Assembly (NCBI GenBank): GCA_964422615.1
Contig: CAYRBJ010000001.1
Location: 74,038-138,037, forward strand
Direction of reading: 5' to 3'
DNA: 64,000 nt
Source of the DNA: DATLWN01 sp964422615
Lineage (GTDB): Bacteria > Pseudomonadota > Zetaproteobacteria > Mariprofundales > Mariprofundaceae
Shown here: positions 9,297-17,067 of the stretch, piece by piece
Position numbering within the stretch: the first letter of the stretch is position 1
How the letters are laid out: each line of letters opens with the position of its first letter
Made by a program: the position numbers and the translations under genes
Notes under the pieces: generated by a model
What the model was told of the DNA's origin: nothing
Seen by the model: the letters and a program-made list of their open reading frames with translations, nothing else
The model's database searches: none

Positions 9297-10223
9297 CTAG
9301 GCCCGCTCCAGCGCCGCATGGATCTCAGGTAGCGAACGCCGCACCGCGGCGTGCCCGGCGGCCACGGCCTCAGATGCCCGGTAGAATTCGAGCATGCCGA
9401 TGCCGGAGACATCCGGGCGCATCATGACGTCGGGCGGGGAGAGACGCTGGCGCAGGCGCGTGATCTCGGCCCGTGAGATATCCATGGCCCGGTTGTAGGT
9501 CGAGAACACGCTCGGCGTCGGCTGCTTGTCGCTGCGCAGCGAGTTCTTCAGCTGGCTCAGCCAGATGTGCAGCTGTGGCACCTTGCGCGTCCATTCCAGC
9601 TGCAGCAGCTCGTTGAGCCGGCTCGTCCAGGCGTTGTCCTCGGGGGGATCGAGGCGCAGGTCGAAGGCGCCCGGATGCACGGCCACCGCCACTACCGGTC
9701 CGCCGAAATGCTCTCGCGCGCTATCGAACGGCACCAGGTTGACCAGGCCGCCGTCGGCCAGCATGCGTTCGCCGAGCTTGACCGGCGGCAGCAGGCCGGG
9801 GATGGCGATGCTGGCGCATACGGCGTCCAGCAGCGGCCCCTGGGTGAACAGCACCTCCGAGCCGTCGACCAGGTCGGTGGCCACGGCCGCGAACGGGATG
9901 GGCAGGCTCTCGATCGACTTGCCCTCCATATGCGGCGCCAGGAACTCGCGGATGCCGCGGTCGGTGAAGATGGCGGGGCTGCCGAACTCCGGCATGAACA
10001 GGCGCAGCGTCTTCTTCCAGTCCATGTCCGTGGCCAGGCGGCGGATATCGCTGATGGGCACGCCGGCGGCCAGGAAGGCCCCGATCTCGGCGCCGATGCT
10101 GCTGCCAACGATGGCGCGGACGGGGATGTCGTGCTCGGCCAGGGCCTCGATGACACCGACGTGCGCAATGCCGCGGGCGCCGCCGCTGCCGAGCGCCAGC
10201 ACGATGCCTTTTTTCTCATTCAT
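9297..10223 (-). CDS. Patatin-like phospholipase (RssA-type)
   Basis: A 308-residue cytosolic serine hydrolase of the patatin family. The oxyanion-hole motif GSGGARGIAHVGV lies at residues 12-24, the nucleophile in GSSIGAEIGAF (about 41-51) and the catalytic Asp in ADGGLVNLVP (about 158). Such enzymes cleave acyl chains from phospholipids; the natural substrate is unknown. The start overlaps the end of the upstream methyltransferase gene by 8 bases, indicating a two-gene transcription unit. Confidence 0.9.
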   Translation of the reverse strand: MNEKKGIVLALGSGGARGIAHVGVIEALAEHDIPVRAIVGSSIGAEIGAFLAAGVPISDIRRLATDMDWKKTLRLFMPEFGSPAIFTDRGIREFLAPHMEGKSIESLPIPFAAVATDLVDGSEVLFTQGPLLDAVCASIAIPGLLPPVKLGERMLADGGLVNLVPFDSAREHFGGPVVAVAVHPGAFDLRLDPPEDNAWTSRLNELLQLEWTRKVPQLHIWLSQLKNSLRSDKQPTPSVFSTYNRAMDISRAEITRLRQRLSPPDVMMRPDVSGIGMLEFYRASEAVAAGHAAVRRSLPEIHAALERA

Positions 10224-10815
10224 GGTGGCCTCCGAGGCGTGGCCAAAAGGCCGGTACGCGCCGGCGGTAGTCGGCGTACTCGGGATGGTCGGCGACGAGG
10301 CGCCGCTCTTCCAGGCGCGAGCCGAGCACGAAATACAGGGCGACGGCCGCGTACAGGTGCAGGCTGTTGACGCTTTGCGCCGGCATCGCGAACAGGATCA
10401 GCAGCACGCCGGTGTACATCGGATGGCGCAGGTGGCGGTAGATGCCGCGCTCGACGAAGGGTTCGCCCCCGGGCGGGAACGGCTTCAGGCCCATGAAGAT
10501 GCGCATGTCGAAGGCGCACATGCTCTGCCAGACGACCCAGGCCCCGAGCGCCTGCAGCGCCAGGGCCGGCACCAGCCATGCCCCGTGCAGGCGGTACAGC
10601 GGCGTATCCGGCAGCATGCGCACGAAGCCGAGCCAGACGGCCGTCAGCAGTATGGCGGAGATGGTGAAGGCCAGGCGGTAATGCCGGAGGGACAGGCCGG
10701 CCGCATAGGCAAGGCACTTGCAGCCGTTGCTTGCCAGCAGGCTGTGGGTCAGGGCGAAGCCGAGGCTGCTGCCCCAGAGCCAGGCCAGCGGATGCGCTGT
10801 GTCGAATTGCGGCAT
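10216..10815 (-). CDS. NnrU/isoprenylcysteine methyltransferase-like membrane protein
   Basis: A 199-residue integral membrane protein with about five helices. The C-terminal half has the signature of the phospholipid/isoprenylcysteine methyltransferase group: GIYRHLRHPMYTGVLLILFA, then EERRLVADHPEYADYRRRVP, which bind S-adenosylmethionine at the membrane face. The N-terminus (WGSSLGFALTHSLLAS) resembles NnrU-type proteins. The acceptor substrate cannot be inferred. I start at ATG 10815 (MPQFDTAHP); the frame is open further but without family-like sequence. It overlaps the patatin gene downstream. Confidence 0.8.
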   Translation of the reverse strand: MPQFDTAHPLAWLWGSSLGFALTHSLLASNGCKCLAYAAGLSLRHYRLAFTISAILLTAVWLGFVRMLPDTPLYRLHGAWLVPALALQALGAWVVWQSMCAFDMRIFMGLKPFPPGGEPFVERGIYRHLRHPMYTGVLLILFAMPAQSVNSLHLYAAVALYFVLGSRLEERRLVADHPEYADYRRRVPAFWPRLGGHHE

Positions 10816-10915
10816 GACCGGAGCGTAGAGCGTCGCCTCATGCTGCGCAATTTGCACCGGAGCCGGTGGGCAGCCAGACTCGCTGACAGCAACCCCCAAA
10901 CGGAGGATTCCCGCA

Positions 10916-10972
10916 ATGCACACCGCCGCCGTCGCCTCGGCAGCCCTGCCCGTCATGGCCGATGTCGCCTGA
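10916..10972 (+). other. Possible 18-codon leader overlapping the ampD start
   Basis: A short frame MHTAAVASAALPVMADVA begins at ATG 10916 after GGAGG (10902-10906) and stops at 10970-10972, inside the first codons of ampD in another frame. The strong ribosome site belongs to this frame, while ampD at 10962 has none of its own, suggesting translational coupling. Expression is inferred, not shown. Confidence 0.4.
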
Positions 10973-11531
10973 TTCCGCTCCTCGCCCGATCCGCTTCCTG
11001 GCCTCACCGCATCACAATGCGCGCCCGACCGGCACGGCCATCGACCTGATCGTGTTGCATGCGATCAGCCTGCCGCCCGGGGAATTCGGCATGGGTGCTG
11101 TCGAGGATCTGTTTCTCGGCCGGCTGGATGCGGCGGTGCATCCGGCATATGCCGCCTTGCAGGGCATGCACGTGTCGGCGCATTTCGTCGTCGACCGGGC
11201 CGGGAGCATCACCCAGTTCGTGCCGGTGGCCAGACGGGCCTGGCATGCCGGTGAATCCACGTGGCAGGGGCGGCCGGATTGCAACGATTACGCCATCGGC
11301 ATCGAGATGCTCGGCGATGAACGCCAGCCCTTCACCGCCAGGCAGTATACGGAAACGGCGAGGCTGTGCCGGATGCTGATGCAAGGCCTGCCCGGTATCA
11401 CGGGCACGCGCATCGTCGGCCACAGCGACGTCGCTCCCGGCCGTAAATGGGATCCGGGCAGGCAGTGGGACTGGGCGCGCTTCCATCGTAGCCTGGGGCG
11501 GGTGCGCCGACTGGATCTGGCGTGGGCATGA
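10962..11531 (+). CDS. ampD: N-acetyl-anhydromuramyl-L-alanine amidase
   Basis: Cytosolic zinc amidase of muropeptide recycling; it removes the stem peptide from anhydro-MurNAc. The 189-residue protein fits the Amidase_2 fold: first zinc His in IVLHAISLPPGEFG, the ...HVSAHFVVDRAG segment, Glu in IGIEMLGD, second zinc His and Asp in IVGHSDVAPGRKWDPG. Length matches AmpD (about 180). ATG 10962 lies inside the possible leader frame. The stop overlaps the start of the Crp/Fnr regulator by ATGA. Confidence 0.92.
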   Translation: MSPDSAPRPIRFLASPHHNARPTGTAIDLIVLHAISLPPGEFGMGAVEDLFLGRLDAAVHPAYAALQGMHVSAHFVVDRAGSITQFVPVARRAWHAGESTWQGRPDCNDYAIGIEMLGDERQPFTARQYTETARLCRMLMQGLPGITGTRIVGHSDVAPGRKWDPGRQWDWARFHRSLGRVRRLDLAWA

Positions 11532-12199
11532 ACATGCCGGACGCGCCGTGGATCAGTGCCTTCCCGCTGCTGGCGGCCATCGACGATCCGGTGTGGCGGC
11601 AGACGGCGGCCATGGCGAAGCTGGTCAGCATCGATGCCGGCACCGTGCTGTTCCGCGACGGTGATAGCTGTGCCGGCTATGTGCTGGTGATCGACGGCTC
11701 GGTGCGCGTGCAGAAGATGGACCCGAACGGGCGCGAGATCGTGCTCTACCGCGTCGAGCAGGGCCAGACCTGCATGCTGACCACCGCCTGCCTGCTAGGC
11801 GGCACAGCCTATCCGGCGGAGGGCGTGGCCGAAGAGCCGACGCGCCTGGTCATGCTGCCGGCCTCGTCCTTCGACCGTGCCATCGGAGAATCGCCCGCCT
11901 TCCGTCGCTTCGTGCTGTCGGCGATCAGTCGGCGCATCGCCGATCTGATGCTGCTGATCGAGGACGTGGCCTTCGGCCGCATGGATATGCGCCTGGCGCG
12001 CCTGCTGCTGCGCCGCGCCGGCGCGGACGGCGTGCTGGCCGCCACGCATCAGGACCTGGCCACGGAGCTGGGCACGGCGCGGGAGGTGGTCAGCCGTCTG
12101 CTCAAGGATTTCGAGGCCAGGGGGCTGGTCAGGCTCAGGCGCGGCGAGGTGGACATCATGGATCGCCAGCACCTGCTGCAGCAAGCGGAAGAACGGTAA
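11528..12199 (+). CDS. Crp/Fnr-family transcriptional regulator
   Basis: A 223-residue regulator with an N-terminal cyclic-nucleotide-binding-type beta barrel (about residues 25-120) and a C-terminal winged helix with recognition motif ATELGTAREVVSRLLKDF. One Cys sits in the DGDSCAGYV loop and two in the barrel (QTCMLTTACLLGG). The N-terminal CxxC cluster of Fnr iron-sulfur sensors is absent, so the ligand is unknown. It overlaps ampD (ATGA); GTG 11522 is an alternative start. A strong -10 box for the following DUF2892 gene makes that gene a likely target; this is inference. Confidence 0.88.
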   Translation: MNMPDAPWISAFPLLAAIDDPVWRQTAAMAKLVSIDAGTVLFRDGDSCAGYVLVIDGSVRVQKMDPNGREIVLYRVEQGQTCMLTTACLLGGTAYPAEGVAEEPTRLVMLPASSFDRAIGESPAFRRFVLSAISRRIADLMLLIEDVAFGRMDMRLARLLLRRAGADGVLAATHQDLATELGTAREVVSRLLKDFEARGLVRLRRGEVDIMDRQHLLQQAEER

Positions 12200-12229
12200 C
12201 ATTGTCACTGAAACGCCACGCCATTCGGC

Positions 12230-12235
12230 TATAAT
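12230..12235 (+). promoter_or_regulatory. Perfect -10 box before the DUF2892 gene
   Basis: TATAAT 32 bases before the DUF2892 start. The best upstream partners are TGAAAC (12208-12213 region, short spacing) or TTGTCA (12202-12207, 22 bases away). Neither is ideal, consistent with an activator-dependent promoter. Confidence 0.45.
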
Positions 12236-12266
12236 AGCAACACACCAAAAAAACAGGAGGTGAGCC

Positions 12267-12464
12267 ATGAAAGCAAATGTAGGAACCATCGATCGCGTCG
12301 TGCGCATCATTATCGGGCTGGTGCTGATCGCGTTGGTATTCGTCGGCCCGCAAACCCCATGGGGCTGGATTGGCATCGTGCCCTTGGCCACCGCCCTGAT
12401 CGGCTTCTGCCCGGCCTACGCGTTGTTCGGCCTGAACACCTGCGCCAGGAAGAAGGAAGCCTGA
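12267..12464 (+). CDS. DUF2892 small membrane protein
   Basis: A 65-residue two-helix membrane protein. It begins MKANVGTIDRVVRIIIG, the usual DUF2892 N-terminus, and carries the GFCPAYALFGLNTC motif before a basic tail. The domain also occurs fused to rhodanese in YgaP; the two Cys of CPAY...NTC are conserved. No enzymatic role is established. CAGGAGGTGAG lies just before ATG 12267. The gene ends ahead of a clear terminator and follows a Crp/Fnr regulator, a common pairing. Confidence 0.88.
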   Translation: MKANVGTIDRVVRIIIGLVLIALVFVGPQTPWGWIGIVPLATALIGFCPAYALFGLNTCARKKEA

Positions 12465-12486
12465 ATATCCGTCAGGCACTGATGCC

Positions 12487-12513
12487 AACGGCAGCCGTGT
12501 CCCGGCTGCCGTT
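12487..12513 (+). terminator. Rho-independent terminator after the DUF2892 gene
   Basis: AACGGCAGCCG (12487-12497) and its complement (12503-12513) form an 11-base-pair stem with a TGTCC loop, followed by GTCGTTT. It ends 23-49 bases after the stop. Confidence 0.8.
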
Positions 12514-12547
12514 GTCGTTTGGGGCCTGCGAGCCCTAGGCTGGCACC

Positions 12548-13384
12548 ATGGCACACGAGACATGGATCCGGTTCGGCGTGTTCGCGGCGGCGATGGCGGC
12601 GATGGCCGTCTGGGAAAGCCTGTCGCCCCGGCGAATCCTCGGCATGCCCCGTGGCCGGCGCTGGCCCGGCAACCTGATGCTGGTGGCCGTGAACGCCGTG
12701 ACGGTGCGCCTGCTGCTGCCGGCCGGGGCGGTCGGCGCGTCGCTATGGGCCGCGGCGCACGGTTTCGGCCTGTGTCACCACCTTGCATGGGCCGGCTGGC
12801 CAGCCGCGCTACTGTGCGTGGTGGTGCTGGACCTGACGATCTACGCCCAGCATCTGCTGTTCCATGCCGTACCGCTGCTGTGGCGGCTGCACATGGTGCA
12901 CCACGCCGATCGGGACATCGATGTCACCACGGGCCTACGCTTCCATCCGGGCGAGATTCTGCTGTCGATGCTGGTCAAGATGGCCATCGTGGCCCTGCTC
13001 GGGGCGCCGGTCTCGGCCGTCATCATCTTCGAGGTGGTGCTCAATGCCATGGCCATGTTCAACCATGGAAATGTGCGCCTTCCTCAGTATCTGGATATGT
13101 GGCTGCGCCGGCTGCTGGTGACTCCGGACATGCACCGGGTCCACCATTCGGTGATACGTGACGAGACGAACCGCAATTTCGGCTTCAATCTGTCGCTGTG
13201 GGATAGGCTGTTCGGCACCTACCGGGCGCAGCCTGCGGCCGGCCATGTGCAGATGACCATCGGCCTGGAGCAGTTCCAGCGGGCTGGGACCCATCGCCTG
13301 GGCTGGATGCTTGCGCTGCCGTTCCGCGGTAGCATCGGCGCCTATCCGATGCTGACCAAGCCACCGGAGGCCAGGCATGAATGA
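12548..13384 (+). CDS. Fatty acid hydroxylase / sterol desaturase family protein
   Basis: A 278-residue membrane di-iron oxygenase. Four or five helices surround the histidine boxes QHLLFH, HMVHH and HRVHHS, with a further conserved FNHGN, which ligate the two irons. Family members hydroxylate or desaturate lipid chains or sterols; the substrate is not identifiable. The tail overlaps the next small gene by 8 bases, making an operon with it and the AI-2E transporter. It is not closely similar to the other hydroxylase at 63.4-64.0 kb. Confidence 0.9.
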   Translation: MAHETWIRFGVFAAAMAAMAVWESLSPRRILGMPRGRRWPGNLMLVAVNAVTVRLLLPAGAVGASLWAAAHGFGLCHHLAWAGWPAALLCVVVLDLTIYAQHLLFHAVPLLWRLHMVHHADRDIDVTTGLRFHPGEILLSMLVKMAIVALLGAPVSAVIIFEVVLNAMAMFNHGNVRLPQYLDMWLRRLLVTPDMHRVHHSVIRDETNRNFGFNLSLWDRLFGTYRAQPAAGHVQMTIGLEQFQRAGTHRLGWMLALPFRGSIGAYPMLTKPPEARHE

Positions 13385-13583
13385 CGACAAGCCCGTAAAT
13401 CGCTGCGACTGCACCAAGCTCAGCTTTGCGCAGCTGTTGGCGTTCGGCGACCTGGAGACGGCGATGGCCGAAACAGAGGCTGGGCGCGAATGCTCCGGCT
13501 GCCTGCCGTACCTGAAACTGGCGTTCGCCACCGGCGAGACGGCGTTCGCCATCGACGATCCGCGCCTGACCGACTACGAATAG
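13377..13583 (+). CDS. Small BFD-like protein with CxC...CxxC
   Basis: A 68-residue soluble protein with Cys at positions 10, 12, 39 and 42. This CxC-(26)-CxxC spacing is close to the [2Fe-2S] site of bacterioferritin-associated ferredoxin (BFD)-like domains, but the helix-turn-helix sequence is not a clear match. An iron-sulfur or zinc site is therefore inferred. It overlaps the hydroxylase gene by 8 bases and abuts the transporter start directly (TAG-ATG), so the three are probably co-translated. It could supply electrons to the di-iron hydroxylase. Confidence 0.7.
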   Translation: MNDDKPVNRCDCTKLSFAQLLAFGDLETAMAETEAGRECSGCLPYLKLAFATGETAFAIDDPRLTDYE

Positions 13584-14627
13584 ATGACTCAGGAACGCCG
13601 CCATGCTTCCATGCTGATCGGTGCCGCCGCGCTCATCGTCGTCATCGCCGGCATGCACGCCGCGGCCTCCTTGCTGGTGCCGTTCCTGCTCGCCGCCTTC
13701 GTGGCCATCATCTGCCTGCCGCCGATGCGCTGGCTGATCGCGCGCCGTGTGCCGGCCGGGCTTGCCGTGCTCTCGATCGCCCTGGTCCTGATCCTGGTTG
13801 CTGCGCTGATCGGCATATTCCTCGGCACGTCCATCGCGGATTTCTCGCATAACCTGCCAGCCTACCAGGCCCATCTGCAGCAGCAGACTGACGCCATGCT
13901 TGCCTGGTTCTCCCGCCACGGCCTGACGCAGAACTCCCAACTGCTGCGAGACAGCCTGAATCCGGCGGTGGCCATGGGCCTGGTGGGCAAGATGGTGGCC
14001 GGGCTCGGCAATGCCCTGGCCAACATCTTCCTGATCGTGCTGACGGTGATCCTGCTGTTGATCGAAGGCGCGGCGCTGCCGAACAAGTGGAAGCTGATGG
14101 GTCGGCATGCCCCGTCAACCGAAAGTTTCGGACGCTTCGTGGCGAGCGTGAACTCCTATCTCGCCATCAAGGGCTGGGTCAGCCTCGTTACCGGTGTGGT
14201 CATCGCCATCTGGCTCGCCGTGCTGGGCGTCGATTATCCGGTTCTGTGGGGTCTCATCGCCTTCCTGTTCAACTTCGTGCCGAACATCGGCTCGATCATC
14301 GCCGCTGTTCCCGCTCTGCTACTGGCACTGGTACAGCTCGGGCCGGGTTCGGCGCTGGCCGCGGCCGCCGGGTATCTGGTCGTCAACATTGTCATGGGCA
14401 ATGTCGTCGAGCCGCGCTTCATGGGCAAGGGTGTGGGGCTATCCACCCTGGTCGTGTTCCTGTCCCTGGTGTTCTGGGGCTGGGTACTGGGCCCGGTCGG
14501 CATGCTGCTGTCGGTACCGCTGACCATGGTCGTCAAGCTGGCGCTCGAAGCGAACCCCGGAACCCGCTGGATCGCCGTGCTGATCGGCCCCGATGTCGAA
14601 CCGGAGCCCGAAGCCTCGGATTCATGA
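13584..14627 (+). CDS. AI-2E family transporter (TqsA/PerM-like)
   Basis: A 347-residue inner membrane protein with seven to eight helices. Family features include the N-terminal LLVPFLLAAFVAIICLPP, the central KGWVSLVTGVVIAIWLAVLGVDYP, the FNFVPNIGSIIAAVPALLLAL motif and the C-terminal MGKGVGLSTLVVFLSLVFWGWVLGPVGMLL. Members export varied small molecules or ions (AI-2, indole, sodium); the substrate here is unknown. Its start follows the preceding stop without a gap. A decayed fragment resembling its C-terminus lies at about 16.5 kb beyond the porin. Confidence 0.93.
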   Translation: MTQERRHASMLIGAAALIVVIAGMHAAASLLVPFLLAAFVAIICLPPMRWLIARRVPAGLAVLSIALVLILVAALIGIFLGTSIADFSHNLPAYQAHLQQQTDAMLAWFSRHGLTQNSQLLRDSLNPAVAMGLVGKMVAGLGNALANIFLIVLTVILLLIEGAALPNKWKLMGRHAPSTESFGRFVASVNSYLAIKGWVSLVTGVVIAIWLAVLGVDYPVLWGLIAFLFNFVPNIGSIIAAVPALLLALVQLGPGSALAAAAGYLVVNIVMGNVVEPRFMGKGVGLSTLVVFLSLVFWGWVLGPVGMLLSVPLTMVVKLALEANPGTRWIAVLIGPDVEPEPEASDS

Positions 14628-15082
14628 CTTCCAGGTCCAGCGCAGCAACATAATAGGAAAAATCGTAGTATAAGTTTCCGACGATGCCTCTTAGTAAAAA
14701 ATTTTGATATGTGACATGAAGGAAGGTTGGCCGGATATGTGAAATATCGGCTAAACGAGACAAAAGCGAACAGAGCGCTACTCGATCATAATCAAAAGTA
14801 ATACCTGTCGTTAATAAAAATCATGATGGAAATATGACGAAATTTCCGGTGGTTGGCGGAACGTTAATCTTACATGCATGACAAAAAGTAATATTATTTA
14901 TCCATTGTTGTTATATGTTGCAATTTAATATTTGTAAGCGCTGATTCCACAGCATACGATCCCTCCCGGCTGACCAAACTGAGGGGGGGAGGAAAGCCGC
15001 TTCACCGCAAGGTCCTGAAGCCTTGCGACTTCTTGTTTATAGATTTTCCCCCCTTTGTAGATAACAACTGAGGAGCAAGACA
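14628..15082. promoter_or_regulatory. AT-rich 455-base leader region before the porin
   Basis: No gene is visible here. The first 300 bases are strikingly AT-rich, with runs such as TTATATGTTGCAATTTAATATT near 14900-14935 that could hold a promoter (TTGTTG with TAATAT, 15 bases apart). A hairpin CGCAAGG/CCTTGCG at 15006-15027 lies within the probable 5' leader. The porin ribosome site GAGGAG is at about 15070-15075. The composition suggests a strongly regulated promoter or binding of a nucleoid protein. Confidence 0.5.
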
Positions 15083-16378
15083 ATGCGTAAATTTTTGATG
15101 GCCATACCCTTGGCGCTTGCCTTGGCGTACGTTGGCACAGGTGTCGCGCAAGCGGCATCGCTTGATAACATCCTGAACGGCGTCCAGGTGGACGGCAAGG
15201 TCCGTGCCTACCGTTTCACCCGTCAGTTCAGCCCAAATGACAACATTGGCACCGACAAGCAGGACGTAAGTTCGTTCAGCCTGGCCGGTATCCTGAACCT
15301 GCATACCGACGCAGCCGCCGATGGCTGGGGCTTCGGTGTCACCGGCATGACCGCCCAGTCTCTTGGCCTGAATAGCGGTCGAGTTGACTCAACCCTGATG
15401 GGCAAGCAGAGCCAGTACTCGGTTCTCGGCCAGCTGTACCTGCAGTACCGCCAGCCGTTGTACATGGTGCGTGCCGGTGATCAGGAGCTGAGCACCCCAT
15501 GGATGGGCGGTTCCGACTCGCGCGTGCTGCCGGCGACCTACCAGGCTGTGCTGCTGCAGATCAACCCGATCGACCACCTGCACGTCTATGCCCTGCGTGA
15601 GACCGCATGGAAGAGCCGTACTTCCAGCAACTACTTCCAGAACAACCTGTACTATGCCTCAACCTGGGGTGGTGATGACATGGATGGTGGTGGTCCAGCC
15701 GTCATGGGCACTACAGCCCAGAGGTTCAGCGGCACCCTGGCCGCAGGCGCCGACTACAAGGCCAACGGCCTGAAGGCCCGCCTGTGGTACTACGACTTCT
15801 ACAGCTTCGCCAACATGTTTTACGGTGAGGCCACCTACACCTACAAGACCGGTACCGGCTACAATCCGTTCGTCGGCGTCCAGGGTCTGACGGAGAACCT
15901 CAGCGCCAGCAAGAGCTTCTTGGGTTCAAAAGTGAACTCACGGGTTGCAGGCTTCAAGGTCGGTGTCACCGTCCCGCACGGCCAGATCTTCGTGGCCTAT
16001 GACAATGTGAACTACGATACATCTGCCTACGGTAGTGGCGCCATCGTCTCCCCGTTCACCGCGAGCTACGCCACGGATCCGCTGTGGACCACCTCGATGA
16101 TCCGCGGTCTGGTCGAGCTTGGGCCCGGCCATGCCTGGAAGGTCAAGGGTACGTACAAGCTGTTTAACAACCATCTGCGCCTGATGGCTGCCTATGCCAA
16201 GTACACTACGAAGCTCAAAGGCAACAGCACCAACACCTACGGAGATATCACCTGGTTCTTCGGTGGCCGCTACAAGGGTCTGTCACTGCGCGACCGTATC
16301 GAGTATAGCCACGGCAAGCTCGCCAACGGCTCCAACTCGTTTACCTACAACCGTGTGATGGCCGAATACGACTTCTAA
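15083..16378 (+). CDS. OprD-like outer membrane porin
   Basis: A 431-residue outer membrane beta-barrel. A signal peptide (residues 1-24, ending VAQA-AS) precedes many short alternating strands rich in Tyr, Gly and Asn. The last residues, RVMAEYDF, end in Phe as required for BAM recognition. The overall pattern (VDGKVRAYRFTRQF, then the FSLAGILNLHTDAA block) fits the OprD family of substrate-selective channels; the substrate is unknown. Codon use favours highly expressed codons more than its neighbours. It has its own AT-rich leader and a perfect terminator, so it is monocistronic. Confidence 0.85.
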   Translation: MRKFLMAIPLALALAYVGTGVAQAASLDNILNGVQVDGKVRAYRFTRQFSPNDNIGTDKQDVSSFSLAGILNLHTDAAADGWGFGVTGMTAQSLGLNSGRVDSTLMGKQSQYSVLGQLYLQYRQPLYMVRAGDQELSTPWMGGSDSRVLPATYQAVLLQINPIDHLHVYALRETAWKSRTSSNYFQNNLYYASTWGGDDMDGGGPAVMGTTAQRFSGTLAAGADYKANGLKARLWYYDFYSFANMFYGEATYTYKTGTGYNPFVGVQGLTENLSASKSFLGSKVNSRVAGFKVGVTVPHGQIFVAYDNVNYDTSAYGSGAIVSPFTASYATDPLWTTSMIRGLVELGPGHAWKVKGTYKLFNNHLRLMAAYAKYTTKLKGNSTNTYGDITWFFGGRYKGLSLRDRIEYSHGKLANGSNSFTYNRVMAEYDF

Positions 16379-16400
16379 GTCGACGAAGGCCAACAATGAA

Positions 16401-16432
16401 AAAGCCCCCGCTTCAACAGCGGGGGCTTTTTT
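16401..16432 (+). terminator. Rho-independent terminator of the porin gene
   Basis: AAAGCCCCCGC (16401-16411) and GCGGGGGCTTT (16419-16429) form a perfect 11-base-pair stem with a TTCAACA loop, continuing into a T6 tract. The A run on the left arm may also make it work for the opposite strand. Confidence 0.92.
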
Positions 16433-16479
16433 CGCATATCGACTTATTTCCTCTCATGAGCAGACCGAAAGGAAAAGGC

Positions 16480-16612
16480 GGCCTGCGGATGATCGTGTGG
16501 CCCGTAAAGCTGGAGCTCGGAGAAAAACCCCGAGACGCACTGGATCGCCGCCGTCATCAGCGCCGATGTCGATTCGGAGCCCGAGGTTACGGACCAATGT
16601 CTGTCCGACTGA
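16480..16612 (+). pseudogene. Decayed C-terminal fragment of an AI-2E family transporter
   Basis: From 16520 the frame reads EKNPETHWIAAVISADVD then SEPEVTDQCLSD and stops at 16610. This parallels the end of the intact transporter at 14.5 kb (EANPGTRWIAVLIGPDVEPEPE). Immediately upstream VKLEL, in a frame shifted by one base, matches VKLAL of the intact gene. So this is the last 40 or so codons of a second transporter copy with at least one frameshift and no upstream part. Confidence 0.65.
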
Positions 16613-16618
16613 AGATGG

Positions 16619-16972
16619 TCAATCGTCCTTGAGAAGATCGCCCAATCCTGCGAACGGCTTGTAACTCGAATGCCCTGCTTCGTGTTCGACGCTTCCCGAC
16701 GGCGCATCACCGACAAACTTCGCGTGCTCCTGCTCGTGGCAGTAGAGGCATAGCAGCTCCCAGTTGCTGCCGTCGGGCGGGTTATTGTCATGGTTGTGGT
16801 CCTTGTGATGCACAGTCAGCTCGCGCAACTTCCTGCCCTCGAATTCGCGACCGCAACGGCCGCAGACATGCGGGAACAGTTTCAGCGCCTGCTCGCGGTA
16901 GCTTCGCTGGCGCGCAGCCCGCGCCTCGGCGATGATCCGCTCGGCTTTCGATTTTTCGTCGGTGTTAGTCAT
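16619..16972 (-). CDS. yajD: YajD-type HNH nuclease
   Basis: A 117-residue HNH protein. Zinc-binding Cys pairs are CGRCG (residues 37-41) and CLYCHE (about 75-80). The HNH core spans ELTVHHKDHNHDNNPPDGSNWELL, with the His-His pair and Asn in the expected order. It resembles E. coli YajD in length and motif order. Its cellular target is unknown; it is a free-standing chromosomal gene rather than part of an intron or phage. It lies alone between the porin region and prlC. Confidence 0.88.
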   Translation of the reverse strand: MTNTDEKSKAERIIAEARAARQRSYREQALKLFPHVCGRCGREFEGRKLRELTVHHKDHNHDNNPPDGSNWELLCLYCHEQEHAKFVGDAPSGSVEHEAGHSSYKPFAGLGDLLKDD

Positions 16973-17067
16973 TCAATCTTCAAGATTTCGCTGACAAAGT
17001 GCTCTTACTCCAGGCATCCACGCCTTCCGTCCTGCGGGCCGCCGTTTACCGGCGTTCAAATCCGCTA

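Noticed and set aside
14960..15060. Cyclic di-GMP or other riboswitch in the porin leader
   Set aside because: The GC-rich hairpin lacks the conserved loops of GEMM or other riboswitch classes I know.
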